Assembly (NCBI GenBank): GCA_003956705.1
Contig: QZCP01000357.1
Span: 124,001-188,000 of the forward strand
Direction of reading: 5' to 3'
Source of the DNA: Brevipalpus yothersi
Lineage: Eukaryota; Arthropoda; Arachnida; Trombidiformes; Tenuipalpidae
DNA: 64,000 nucleotides
Below the pieces are notes generated by a model. It was not told the DNA's origin, did no database searches, and was given only the letters and a program-made list of their open reading frames with translations. Made by a program: the position numbers and the translations under genes. Of this stretch, positions 21,517 to 33,884 are shown piece by piece (the first letter of the stretch is position 1; each line of letters begins with the position of its first letter).

Positions 21517-22895
21517 AAGCTAACTACAAAGTTGTGAAATGTAGATAAAATTCGACGAAACGCAGTCAAAATCAGTGCAAAAGGAGTACAGTCAAAGACC
21601 ATTCTTGAACAATGAACTTTGTTCAATTTTTACAAAAATTAGCATATTTCGAACTTTGATTCTGAAAGACACAAATAACAACTGGTCTTTTGGATTTAAA
21701 ACGAATAAGTAATAATAGTGAGAAAATACTTTGTTCGTTGAGGGCAGTTTCTTGGTCGTTAGCTTGGTCGTTAGATTTGTGCTTCCAATATTAATCAATC
21801 GATGAACTATTACGCCTTTGAATGGTTTTGATTACTTTCTGGCTCAAAACATCACCCGAAGCAAATGTTTTTTGGGTACGATTGAAAGTTCTGAGAGTTG
21901 GCGAGGTTTGTTGATTATCTGTCCATATCATAAGAAGAGAGACACATTTGCTTCGAACTTTTCAGAGTTTTATCAGCTTCGCTGACAATTTTGTCAGCCT
22001 CATTTTCGACAAGAGCGTAATCTGATTTTTGAACCTTCAATAACATCATATTGCAAAGCCAAAGAGTAGCCTACTAGGGTAGAACTACTCTTTGTGCAAA
22101 GCACTATGGACTTTTGATTTCGGATAATTTCTTCAGAACATGGTCATCTTACCGCACAATTTTGACATTATACAACTGTTTGATAATCACATGATTTGAA
22201 TGTCATGTGGTGTATTGATGAAGAACTGTGATAGAAGGTGTTAGATATGTCATCTGTATTCTGAGTCTAAATTTTAGGACCCCAAATTTATTGATTCGAT
22301 GTGTTAGGAATTTTTTGATGTATCGTTGAAGAGATATGGTCAGATGATGGGTGATGAATCGATAGCATTACATAAGATTCCGAATTTCCATTAAATAAGC
22401 TCAGTTCGTAGCAGGTATCGATTGTGCTCGTTCCTTGCATTTCATTGGAATTCTATCAATTCAATTATATCAATTCAACTGATAAAATTGAACTATAGGA
22501 ATTTTTTTACCACATAGGAGTTCAATTTCCTGATTTTATTCTCGACACTCAATCAAAACAAAGAACCAAGCAATCAATAATCTTCCTTATTAGTCTTGTT
22601 GCCTCTGTATCTAGTTATCTAGTTATCTGAATCTACGACATCTCACCATCATAATCTCATTCATCTAGGCAGCGATTGTGATTATTTGTTGAGCACAAAG
22701 AATTAAACTTGGTTCAAGTATGAGTTGTTGGCCTCCTTGAAAACTTGATTTTTTTTCTCCTACAAAACAGTTTCCTTTTCTTCAACAAATCAAACTCACA
22801 AACGAAACGGAAACTGCAACCACCAACGAAATACATATTATTTGCATATGTACTCAATCGTTTTTATCAACTATCTTAGCATCCATGATAAAACG
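21100..22895. other. Intergenic with one (GA)n tract
   Basis: About 1.8 kb without a recognisable gene. It contains a GA tract at 21482-21516 and a short direct repeat CTTGGTCGTTAG at about 21750-21775. Confidence 0.6.
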
Positions 22896-23382
22896 CCAGT
22901 TGTAGTGGTAATATTTGGCCAGGAATCAGAACAACCCCTGCCAAAGAGAGTATCGACATGTCCACCACACCTTCATCATCCAAGACATCTCGCCCAGAAA
23001 GCTCTTATAGATTGCTACCAAGATATACATGTTGAACTGGTAAACTTAAATCATAATCCTCTCTCTGATGTTGCTCTTGATCACTGACAAGCTCAATATC
23101 ATCATCATGGATACTTTGATCAGATGGTTCCGATGGCTCATGATCATTCACCATCACAGGCTCATAGAATGACAAAATTGATGAAAATTCTGATAAGCCT
23201 AGATCCTCTTCTTCACCAGGCCCAACATTTTCCAGCCATTCATCCAAACTGGAATCATTACTCACAAGCAATGAAAAACAATCACCCAAACACACAATCG
23301 AAACCTTAGGAGCACCGAACGGGAAGTAGAAAGATTCAAAGTGGCAATCAATATGACCGGATTGTCGTACTGTTGATGTCAA
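22896..23382 (-). pseudogene. Cereblon 5' fragment (duplicate)
   Basis: Carries the same cereblon N-terminal sequence as 19384-19870, with the same premature TAA after YLGSNL, so the nonsense change is older than the duplication. It stops at LPLQL and the rest of the gene is absent. The few coding differences from the other copy all change an amino acid (Asp to Gly, Gln to His, Ala to Val), as expected without selection. Confidence 0.85.
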
Positions 23383-23792
23383 GCATCACACTTTGGACTC
23401 GAATGAGTGTCCAAATTAACAAAAGTCACTTTTCCATTAGGACACAATCAGTGTGGTGATTTACTAAGTGAAAGAATATTTTCTTTCCAAAATCGCACAA
23501 ATCACATCATAATGTCGTCATGAAACACATTTCAAAACGAAAAATATAAACATGATGAAATGTATGTATTATCATGTGAGACGATATAAAAATCTTGAAT
23601 CTTGGATCTGTATCCAAAGCAATTAACTTCATAACATTATCATCATCATCATTTGCGTGTGTTTGTTTTGGAAATGAATTAAAGAAACATAATAATAAAT
23701 ATACTTCCGAATTTATATGTATTGATTGAGTAATTGTATGTGTGTGTGTGTTGATTGAATTGAGTGTCATTTGGTGGTGTAAATTAAATTTA
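22896..23792. repeat. 897-bp segmental duplication, copy B
   Basis: The second copy of 19384-20280 in the same orientation. Its right end falls exactly one base before the ATG of the C2H2 zinc-finger gene at 23793. Confidence 0.95.
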
Positions 23793-24158
23793 ATGCCCAA
23801 GCCTACACAAATGCTTTATCAATGTGAAAGATGTGATAAATCTTTCACTTTGGCCCACAATCTTAAGCGTCATCAGTTATGTCACACCAATGAACGGCCA
23901 TTCTCGTGTCCACGATGTGGTAAATCATTTTCTCATCGTTTCAATTTATCTCGTCATCAAATGATCCACAATGAAGAGAAACCATTTTCTTGTGAAATAT
24001 GTGGTAAAGCATTCTCTTTATTACATAATCTTCAACGGCATCGTATAGTACATACGGATGAGAAACCATTTCAGTGTGAACAGTGTGGCAAGTCTTTCTC
24101 ACATCGATTTAATCTTCATCGACATCAAATGATACATTCAAAATTTCATTCCAAATGA
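23793..24158 (+). CDS. Four-finger C2H2 zinc-finger protein
   Basis: A short protein of 121 aa made almost entirely of four C2H2 fingers (CERCDKSF, CPRCGKSF, CEICGKAF and CEQCGKSF starts) joined by TGEKP-like linkers (TNERPF, NEEKPF, TDEKPF). It is presumably a sequence-specific nuclear DNA-binding protein. Fingers 2 and 4 share SHRFNL.RHQMIH, and fingers 1 and 3 share the LAHNL/LLHNL type, so it looks like a duplicated two-finger unit. The ATG at 23793 is the first base after the 897-bp duplication. An in-frame ATG at 23742 would extend into the duplicated DNA. There is no splice acceptor directly before the fingers. It could be a complete small gene or a fragment of a larger zinc-finger gene. 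Confidence 0.75.
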   Translation: MPKPTQMLYQCERCDKSFTLAHNLKRHQLCHTNERPFSCPRCGKSFSHRFNLSRHQMIHNEEKPFSCEICGKAFSLLHNLQRHRIVHTDEKPFQCEQCGKSFSHRFNLHRHQMIHSKFHSK

Positions 24159-27100
24159 TTGTCTCTAGACTTAAGTATAATTTGTAAATTTTTTTCTTTC
24201 CTTAATCGAGGGAAGGGAGAGAGAGGAGAGAAAGTAAGAAAAAGATCTTCTCGAGCATTCATTTTGTGTGTATGAATTCCGTGGAACTCACAAGACTGAG
24301 TCTCAGCCAGATTTCTATCCAGTTGATAATGATAACAACTTTCAGCTGGTTAATTTGATTGGATTGATCGAGTATTACATAGATAATGAGTAGCCCAAAG
24401 GCAACTATTCCGACGAGTCGATATTATGATGATTAAAGTTCCTCGATTCTTCCTCTCCCTTCAAGTCTCGAAATGACGCTGAGAATACCTTGAGACTGGA
24501 AATTGAATGGTCCACAGATCAAATCATCTTATAAAGTTTGAATGATGATGATTGCTCTTCCCATCTTAAGACCGTCTCGTCTCGACGTCTTCTTGAACAA
24601 TTCTGGAGAGCCACTCACGGAAAACCCACGATTCAATTCATAATGATCAACGAAGAAGGAAATTAGCTATAGCGGGAAAGAAATTGTGGGATCTATTCAT
24701 CGTGACTGATTACGGACTGGAATCTCTGGGAGTTGTATTTTCCAAGGAATGGCAGTTCGAGGTATCTCTTAACACCAACCATTAACCATCAGCAGCCACA
24801 ACCGATCACAACAGCGACTTTCTGGATTTGATTGAATACATTTTCTTCGAGAATTAATGGAATGAGGTATCAAATTTTGTCCTCATTCATATTTCTATTT
24901 AATATAAGCACCACGTCTATCAAATTCTTTCTATCGAATTGTAACTGTTATTTGATTGATTTTCCAATGCTGCGCATTGATTCAAATTGAAACTTTTTTC
25001 TCTCTCAAAGCTACTTCTCAAACATTCTCTAGCCTATTACTTGTGAAAACATCTCTTATGAAAAATGAAGGACGACCAATCGATTGATTGTTGATTGGTC
25101 TTATATATCGAATATTTTCCCTTTCTTTCCCACCACTTTTTCCAAGGTTCCCAATTCGAGCTGTTTGGCTCATCTTTTTTTTATAACCAGTATGATTCAA
25201 TTGGAGGAATCATTCTGTGTGTTCCTCACTGGGAAGAAAAATTAGCTCCGATCATTGTTCAAGATGAGAAGTGCAAACAATTTGGCGACTCACAATCAAT
25301 GTGCAATTATTTACTCACAGTCCTGAATCCAAGTGGAATAAAGTGTAGGAAGAATTTGATTCCAAATTGATCTCTATTCCTCACAATTGGAAGACAAGGC
25401 TACACGAACATTTGATTGTCACGTGTATCCAAAGCTTCATCATGGCTCATATACATTTATATATATTCTGTGCGAGAGGGCTCTTCTGGAGTTCAACAAA
25501 CTTTTTCTAGACATGATGATGATAGTCATGAAGAGTCATGAAGTCTGAATCGAAAAAAGAAGGGAGCCACAATTTGTTTTCATATTCATCAGATGAAGAC
25601 ACTTAATAACTGACTTGCATGTGATCCAAGCTCAAAAGTACCATGTTGATCGTCAGAATGTCATATGGGTCGGATGAATACACTTGATTCAGCTGAGCAA
25701 GACATAATTCTCTCTCCTCTTAGAGGAAGCCAAACTCCGGAAGTAGATCAATAAATTAGTGGAGAGGATCCAGTGATGATGATGATGAGCAATGGAAAAT
25801 AAACTGGGAGCCTCTTTTTTTCCCTCTCATAAACAGAAATTGGGCCGACATTTTCATTCATCAGAAGCTCTTGATTCTCTTCGTCGGCCAGTTGAGATCA
25901 GTAAACGGATAAGCAATTGGCAACAGAATGTTCACTAATGGATATTCCACTAAATTATGATAGAGAGAGGGAGTGAAAAAATATGCTCTCCTGTGGCTGC
26001 TCGATCGATTAATTTTTCTTCTAGGAATAAGAAGCTGTCCAAAATTGCATCTTGTTTACATGAAATTTATGACCACTCAAATCATTTTTATCGATCTGAT
26101 TTAGTAATTGAACTCTCGTTTTAAGAAGCCGAACGTGACTGTTTTTCCTCTCAGTGCGAGAGAAATTTTTACAAAAAGGCCTTCAAAATGATACATGGAA
26201 ATGATTGTCGGGAATCATCAGACAACAATTAAATAATCATTTACTTATAATTATGTAGATGTTTGATAGAGGTGCGGCAATCTTTGATCTTCGTTCGTCT
26301 GTTGAGTTGAGAAGTTGAGGAAAATCATTGAGATAAGATAACCCTTTCACCCAAGGATCTGAGATCCTGACGAGTTGTCATTTCGAGAGTACATAGCTCA
26401 GATAGAGATAGACTCAGGAGATTACTGATAGGCGAAGAAAAAAATTGTAGATTATCATTCACATTGAAGTACATGTGAAATCACTTTTTCAATCGAAATC
26501 TGGTGAGAATTTGAGAGTTTCAAGGTTTTTTCGAAAACACTTCAGACTGCGGAAATCGAATTGCATCCATCTCCGACAAGTGGATTAAATAAGGTTGTCG
26601 TCTGATACTTGTGTTCTTCAAGTTCAGTTTTACACTCTTGATTCATGCAGAGATATTGTTCATCAGGGCTTCGATTGGCTTTCGATATGTGAGTGCAAAA
26701 AGAGAACTTCTTCCTGTCAGTTAAACTATGATTTAAGGTTCTCACCAAATAATCACTCTGTACAAACTCTCTTCCATGTGGAAACATTAAGATAGCGAGT
26801 AATGGAAGCTCTTTTTCACTTAACACAAGTCAGATAATCCATCTCATCATCATCTGACTAATGAATTCATACCCTGTAATCTTACCTCACCACAATGGAG
26901 TGGAAACTTTCACGAAAAAACATTCTCTTACAGTCTTACAGTCGATTCTGTTGGTGTAGTTGATGAAAAAAAAGACCGATCAAACTTTTACATTCTCAAG
27001 TTACTTTTTGGAAATAGAGCCTGTAGAAAAATTTCTTTTCCATCATCATTCCAGATCGATCTCAAATTTCAGAATTTCAAATTTTTCTAGGGGAAAATAC

Positions 27101-28144
27101 AATGAGGTCAGACTTTTGCTTTCTCACAGCGTTCATATTTAATTTTTTTCATACATGAATAATTTCGATATTTTCGTGATCCAAGTTGATAGTGAAAGAT
27201 CATTTCTCGCTCATGTCGAGGCCATCAAGTCATCGGAGGAGTTTTCATCCGCTTATGAGGAGATTAAATTCGTTGAGAAGACTGGATGAAATATTGAAAC
27301 TCATCGCATTATCCACATACTCTGTGGACTTATAGTCAAGAAAAATGATCGATTGTATCATCATAAGTTCTGAAGGTCGTTAGACAATCATGATTGACTT
27401 TGCTCGCTTCACTTCTTATTTTTACTATTTCCACCATCGCATGACTTGATATTGCAAAATATCAGTAAAAAGTGGCTCACAACATCCGATCATCAATAGA
27501 CAATTGAATATAGCTCAAAGTTGTCATGTTGTCATTAAAGTATGTAACTATACACATAGAATATTGTGAAATACTCTTGCTTAAAATAGATCATGTGAAA
27601 ACTCAAAACCCATTAGTTAGCTCTTGTTGGTGTATCGAGTGTTTTTCGTCTCAATTGCACTTGACCATTGATCTGAGATCAGTTAGTTTTACAGAAAATA
27701 TCTGGTATACAGCAAACTCCTATTCTATCATATGAATTTAATCTAATCTCTACAATTTGGTGGACATCATTTTGATGCATGGGAGATCATATTTCTCATC
27801 TCACAGGCAAAGGTCAAAATGTGGGGCAAATACCAGATTTAGATTGTGATCAATCCAATTGTTGGCCACAATCTACGAGAAAGCTCATAAGCATAATGAA
27901 CAAGAGGAGGGCATTTATTAGGTCTCAATCGATAGTCTCATATCTTACTCAAACAGTAGAAAGTAACCAAAAGTTTGTCCTAAAAGTTGGACCCAGATAA
28001 ATGACCAATTTCGATCAGACAAACAAGGCCAGTTGACATGACATTTGAGAATATGAAATTGATCAGCAAAATTTGATTTGTGTCAATCAAATTATGCCTT
28101 ATCAATCTTCATCACGAAAGTAAGAAAGAAAGAAAGCAAATATA
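24159..28144. other. Large intergenic region without recognisable genes
   Basis: About 4 kb of AT-rich DNA. The most coding-like stretch is 25149-25370 (plus), after a possible acceptor; it reads ELFGSSFFYNQYDSIGG and VPHWEEKLAPIIVQDEKC, but no family is recognised and no start is found. A minus-strand frame at 26542-26826 contains several cysteines but is otherwise unremarkable. No transposon, RNA gene or long tandem repeat was seen. Confidence 0.55.
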
Positions 28145-28146
28145 GA

Positions 28147-28150
<4 letters not shown>

Positions 28151-28190
<40 letters not shown>

Positions 28191-28549
28191 AATCTAGACC
28201 CAAGTACACTTGTACTTTGGGTGCAAATTTCGGTTGTACCTGTACCTGTAAGCTGGTTTCACAACCAAACTGAGACCCGAAAGTGAACGGAACTCAGGCG
28301 AAGTGATGGCCTCAACATCCAGTGGCTTTATCATTTGCATCTCACAGTATTCGCATGGATGCACCGCATCAATCCACGTGATGAGGGAGGAGAGTTAAGC
28401 TACCCACTGCATTGAGGCCATCATCATCGTTTCGGTTCTGACTAAATCCCCGTTTTAAGTCTCTCTGTAGCATCGCTTGGTAAAAGCGAAAACAGCCTAC
28501 CAAGTAAAACCACATTATGCACCCAAAGTGTACTTGGGCTCTTTCTCTC

Positions 28550-28624
<75 letters not shown>

Positions 28625-28650
28625 CTCTCTCTCTCTCTCTTTCTCTCTTC
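28151..28650. mobile_element. Foldback-like inverted repeat between GA and TC tracts
   Basis: A GA tract (28151-28186) and a long TC tract (28541-28650) form opposite ends. Just inside, 28197-28226 contains CCCAAGTACACT and TTTGGGTGCA, and 28518-28539 contains the reverse complement (TGCACCCAAAG, TGTACTTGGG), with a 6-nt insertion in the left arm. Further in, GATGGCCTCAA (near 28305) pairs with a similar block read in reverse near 28410. The structure is an imperfect palindrome of about 345 nt without coding capacity, as in a MITE or foldback element. No target-site duplication can be defined because of the microsatellite flanks. Confidence 0.5.
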
Positions 28651-29294
28651 TTCCGTTAAGGCAATGGTACAGGATCAGCTTTTTGAATCAACTTTCATCA
28701 ACACGAAAACATGCTCTTTCTCTCTCTCCTTTGATTATCTCTCTCTCTTAGCTCTCTCTCTCTCTCTCTTTTATTTTTTTTCTCTCTTGTTTGGATTCTC
28801 TCTCTCTCTTTCATCATTCTTTGAAATCCTCTCTCCCTCGATAAAGCTTTCTCTTTCTCTCTCCATCCATCCATGCTTATGTGTTTGTGTGTGGATAAGA
28901 TATCATCTGACTGACAAGTGAGTACATATTCGTGCAAATTTCTTCACTCATGTTGCAATGTTTGGTCATTTCATCATGATGATGTTTTTGTGATATTCAC
29001 CAGGTTTCGATACGTTTTTTTTATATGTGATCATTTTGAATGGTTGCTAATATAATACAGTATTGATTATTTATTTGCACTATTCGTCTTTTTCTTCTAA
29101 TCAACTTTTTAATCATCCTCTGACCAATGATACAACCAATGATCAACAATTGATCACTCAATCAAGTGACCATTTTACATACTGTTTATGATTGACCATC
29201 TCATTTGTTTTTCTTCCATCCCACAATTGATGTTGTGTATGTGTGTGTCACTGTGTTCACGGATTAATCGGTTACCTTTGAACCTGTTCTAAAG
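28651..29294. other. Upstream region of the CD36-family gene
   Basis: Contains further CT-rich DNA to about 28870, then AT-rich sequence leading to the start codon at 29295. No gene is seen. Confidence 0.6.
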
Positions 29295-32179
29295 ATGACC
29301 TCTTTAACGTGTAATTGTAAATGGGCACCACTTATATTATTGACATTTTCATGCTGCCTTGCATTATCAAGTCTTCTCATATTATTTGTCATTCCATCCA
29401 TCATACAAAATCAAATAAGTGGGGTAAGTGAATGTCTTGTTTTTCTCTTCTCAGTGTTGATAACGAAATAATAACAATAACATTCAGAAACGAAAACAAT
29501 GTTTTAATCTCTTGAAAGATTAGAGAGAGAGAGAGAAAAAAAAGAAAGAAAAAGAAGGAGGAAGAGAGAAAGATACGAAAACATTGCAGTGCAATGTACT
29601 TCCCAGTTGATAATAAATGAACTCGATCAGAATCGATGATTTTACAAGTTTACTTTCTCATTTTTGTTACTTTTGTTACTCTTTTTTCATAACATTGATG
29701 TGTGTTTATGATATGCTGATTCACATTCCTCTCTTTTTTTTCTCCACTTCCTTGCCAGAGTCTACCACTGCTTAATAGCTCAGATTCTCGCACTTTTGAT
29801 AAATGGGAAGTGATACCACTACCGATTGTGACCAATTTTTATCTTTTCAATATAACTAATCCTGAGGATGTTATGGAAAATGGCCAAACACCGATTGTAG
29901 AAGAATTGGGTCCATATGTGTATGTTGAATACAGGAAGAAGGTTAATATTTCCTACTCAGATGACGAATCAATCGTTAAATATGCCCAAAGAAGAACTTG
30001 GTATCATCAACCAGAGCTTTCCAGAGGATCATTATCCGATCCAGTTTATCATCTCAATGTTCCTTTGGTGGTAAGTTTTTGATTATATTCGTATTCTATT
30101 ATATTCGAAACTTTCTCTTTTTCTCCATTTCTCTCTGTCCTCTTACTTCTACTTATTAAAAATTTAAGTAGGTTGAATGGAAGAGATCGATCTATGAACT
30201 CAAATGCTGTGTAAGGTCAACATACTGTGATCGGGGTGGCGGCAAAATTTCTGATTCTATGTTTGAGAGACTATTGATATACCTCATATTACCAATAATT
30301 ATGCATGTTGGAGGTCATGTAACTTCTCGTCTTCTCAAATGTATGATGGCAATATAATATCTTGAGAGCTGTTGGTGACAGTTGATGAGACGCTTCAAGA
30401 AGCTATTGATTACCATTGGAAAACTAGCGCGCCAGAAAAACAGTTTCCCAAACAAGTGAAAGCAATTAGCTAGTTTCTCATTACTTCTTGTCATTGCATG
30501 CACTAAAGTTAATGTAAAGACTATGAATCAGCTTCGCTTTTTTCATCATCATTGGTTTAGCTCAAGCTTAAAATGGACTGTTTGTTAGACATGTTTAATT
30601 GTCTAGTCTACCACTTCCTTCCTCAGCTCAATTGTTCAATTTAATCACATGTTCATATCTTTCCTTCCAATTTCAGGCTGCTGGTGACTATGTTAAGAGA
30701 TCAGGAGGCTCGGTGTTCATCTACTATGCGGTGAATGAAATGGCTAGAGTTACTGGTGCCAAATTAATATCAAAACATACAGTTGGACAACTTCTTTTCG
30801 AAGGATATGAGGACAAACTGATTGATGCTGCACGTAAATTGAAGATGCCTGTACCTTATGATAAATTTGGTTGGTTCTATGGGCGAAATCATACTGTGTC
30901 CGATGGTATTTTTGAAGTATATACTGGTAAATCTGATATCAATCGTATAGATGAGATGTACTCATGGAATGGTAATCATACACTTAAACTCTGGTGGGGT
31001 AACCAATGCAACTCGCTTGAGAACGTTAGCGCGAGCGATTTTCAGCGACCATTCCAGGAGCCTCCTCTTGAGAAGCTCAATATTTTTGTTGGAGATATTT
31101 GTCGATCTCTGAATCTTCCTTTCAACAAAAGTGTCTTCAAGCATTCTGTTAAAGCTCATCGATATGCTGCTACTGATGCCCTTTTCAATTATGATCTACC
31201 AGAAAACATTTGTTGGTGCGAAGATGCAAAGTTAGTCTTGAATTTATTGCTGTCTACAGATTATAGTTATTGCTTTTTTTATTACCTCTATCCTCTTACT
31301 CTTCTCAATTCTCACTGAATAATCATTGTGTTGATAATATATTCTCTCTAGTCGATCAAAATGTCCTCCCAGTGGCGTTGGAACACTCTCTCCATGTCAG
31401 CATGGATCACCTTCTGCCGCTTCTCTACCTCACTTTCTTCATGGTGATCCAGTCTTACGGGAACGAGTCCGTGGCTTGCAGCCAAACCCTCGCAAACATG
31501 AATTTTACATGGACATTGAGCCTGTAAGTTATTAGCAATTTCCCTGAAATCAGTGCTGTTAAAGTCTTTCGTCTAGCGTTCATTTAATTTCCATTGTCTC
31601 AATTATTTAGACCCTTGGAATCGCAACCAAAGTCAAAGTAGCGATGCAAATAAATGTTGTGCTCGAAAAGAACGAAAGACTCAATTTTGCAAAGAAAATA
31701 CCATTTGATAGCATCTATTTTCCCATGATTTGGTTTAGTGCGGTAAGATTTATCATCTTCTCAAAGAACTCCACCCATATGGAATGTTATGATACTTGAT
31801 TTATTGAGCAAATTTTTTCCATATAATCTCTAGGGCGCTGAGGTAGATGATACTATGGCCAGCCAGTTGAGATTATTGCAGAGCTTACCCCTCATTTTAA
31901 ATTCTATGGCAGCTCTCTTTGCATCTGTCGGGATCGTCATGCTCCTCGTCATTCTCATAGTTTTCCGTATAAGACTCTGGCCTAAAGAAAAATTGCAGTT
32001 GGTAAGATATTCTCAGAATTTTTTCGAATTAAAAAGGAATGCTTCCATATCTGATGTAAGGCAAAACTATTTTTCTCTAACTATGACTGTAATGCTTAGC
32101 TCAATTGCTTGGGTTTTGGTTGAATTCTCACTTTTGGACTTTTCTCCTCTAGGTGCCTACTCAGGAGCCAGAAAATTGA
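29295..32179 (+). CDS. CD36/SCARB-family scavenger receptor
   Basis: A two-pass membrane receptor of the CD36 family, whose members bind lipids or lipoproteins at the plasma membrane or lysosome. Seven exons (29295-29423, 29759-30070, 30677-31230, 31352-31523, 31611-31742, 31834-32001, 32153-32179) join in phase to 497 aa. The N-terminal membrane segment lies about residues 11-33. Then come FDKWEVIPLPIVTNFYLFN, ITNPEDVMENGQTPIVEELG and PYVYVEYRKKVNISY. The mid-ectodomain has FGWFYGRNHT and LKLWWGNQC. The Cys-rich region reads CWCEDANRSKCPPSGVGTLS and PCQHGSPSAASLPHFLHGDP, then RKHEFYMDIEPTLGIATKVK. The C-terminal membrane segment (about 455-478) precedes a short tail. Frames extending into 31270-31340 or past 32001 are intron read-through. 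It could belong to the SCARB or croquemort-like branch; I cannot say which. Confidence 0.93.
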
Positions 32180-33884
32180 AATTAAAATTGAAGATTGGTT
32201 TCGAGAAGTTCTCCTCTTATGCTGATCTGTGGACCATTGGATTTTTGCCTCTATCTCATTCAATTTTCACTTTCATGGTTCGACCTCAGAGACGCTCACT
32301 CTCATCTCGTGATCTAGCATTATCTTCCAATATGAATTTTTTTGTCTCTCCGGATTCTTGCCAATTTGATTTATCTTTCCACACTTTTTACTTAATGCTG
32401 AAGGGATCCTCCTCACATGTGCCTTGAGAGATAATCTTTTGCCTCTCAATTTTAGGGTGTAAATTTTCAAGGTGAAATTGGCTTATGATATTGATTGACT
32501 GGTCTCATGGATTATTGGCCAATATTTCATGTCTCGTTCTCATGAATTTTTTGCTACTCCTAGTCTTCTCTGATTTTTTGTAGCTTTGCTTCTCCATGGG
32601 AATTTTTCCAATCATCAAGATGGATGAAGTGCCACTCTTTTCTTACCTTGACGAAACCACCGAAAAATTGTCTCAGAAATTTTGATAGCCATTTCGGCGA
32701 CTCAATCGTTTTGTCGCTCACTGTAAAGCTTTATATGTATTCTTACTTGAGTTCCTATGCTGTTTCTCATATTATTATTGAACGCTTACGAGCTCTTAAT
32801 TCGAAATTTTCTCTATTCCATGGTATTTTTAGCTTTATTTATCAACGACTCATGTATTAATAGCACATTTTTCAGCATGATAAGTTTTGAAAGGAAAATT
32901 CGAATAATCAATAAACGCCATCAATGAGGCAGCATCATAATCAAGATGTAAGTCATCAGAAAACAAACCTAGAATTTTTGAATCCATCTAGTCGAGATAC
33001 TTTACAGCCTCACAAGCTTGTTTGCATTCTTCAAGAATGCAAATGATGACGAAGAATCAGCATCATCAACCTCAATTCGATCGAAAGAAAAACGGAAAAA
33101 CAAACTCAACCTCAACGAATGGAATACATGTATATTATTTAACCAATTGATAGCTATCGACAAGGATTTGTCAGAGCTATCAATGCTTGCTAGCAGAAAA
33201 AGCCTGAAGTAAAGCATACTGTAGAGCATACTTTCCAAAAAATATTATAAATCCTAATCAGCAAGTCTTTGTTTGAATTTCAGTAATAGTATAGAGAAGT
33301 TAGATTGAAGTCAGTGTTCAGGGGAGTGTAGGTGTATTTTTCAGAATGAATTTGAAGCTGCTTTCTGCAGTTGAATAGTTCACAAAGTTCGAAGTCCTCA
33401 GACCAATCAAACCAGAGAATAATTATCATGTGAGCAATTAATGAAAAAGAGCTTTTCGTTTAGATATAAGAATGAGAAAGATAAATTTCTTTGAGAGCGA
33501 AAAAACTGTACAATAGAGGAAAAGGCCACAGAAGTTGGACAAAAGTTTGGAAAAAAAAGAAGTGATCTATATTTAATTATCTAGTTTTATTCAGAGAACA
33601 TTCTTGGTAACGAATCTTAGCAATCATCAGCTTAGATTCTGAGCTGAGATTCAGTGGAAACATTTCTTAAAATTTGTAAAAAATGAACATAAAAGAGAAA
33701 CTATAAGAATTATCTGATTTCATGTACAAAAAGCAATCGGTAAATCTATCAAGTAAATTGATCAATTTAGATTGTGAGTATTCACCCTCATGGGATATTC
33801 CTATTTCTTGGAGAATCGCATTCTTCTATTCTGGAGCATCACGTAGCTATGAAGCTCGAAGGTTCGAAGGTACAAACGAAATTA
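32180..33884. other. Intergenic, no gene recognised
   Basis: About 1.7 kb of AT-rich DNA between the convergent CD36-family gene and the His-rich gene. A 64-codon frame at 33018-33212 (plus) is not supported by splice signals or family resemblance. Confidence 0.6.

Noticed and set aside
19384..23792. Transposon or LTR pair suggested by the two near-identical 897-bp copies
   Set aside because: The repeated DNA is cereblon-derived, has no terminal repeat or transposition gene, and the DNA between copies contains an ordinary ML-domain gene. A segmental duplication explains it better.
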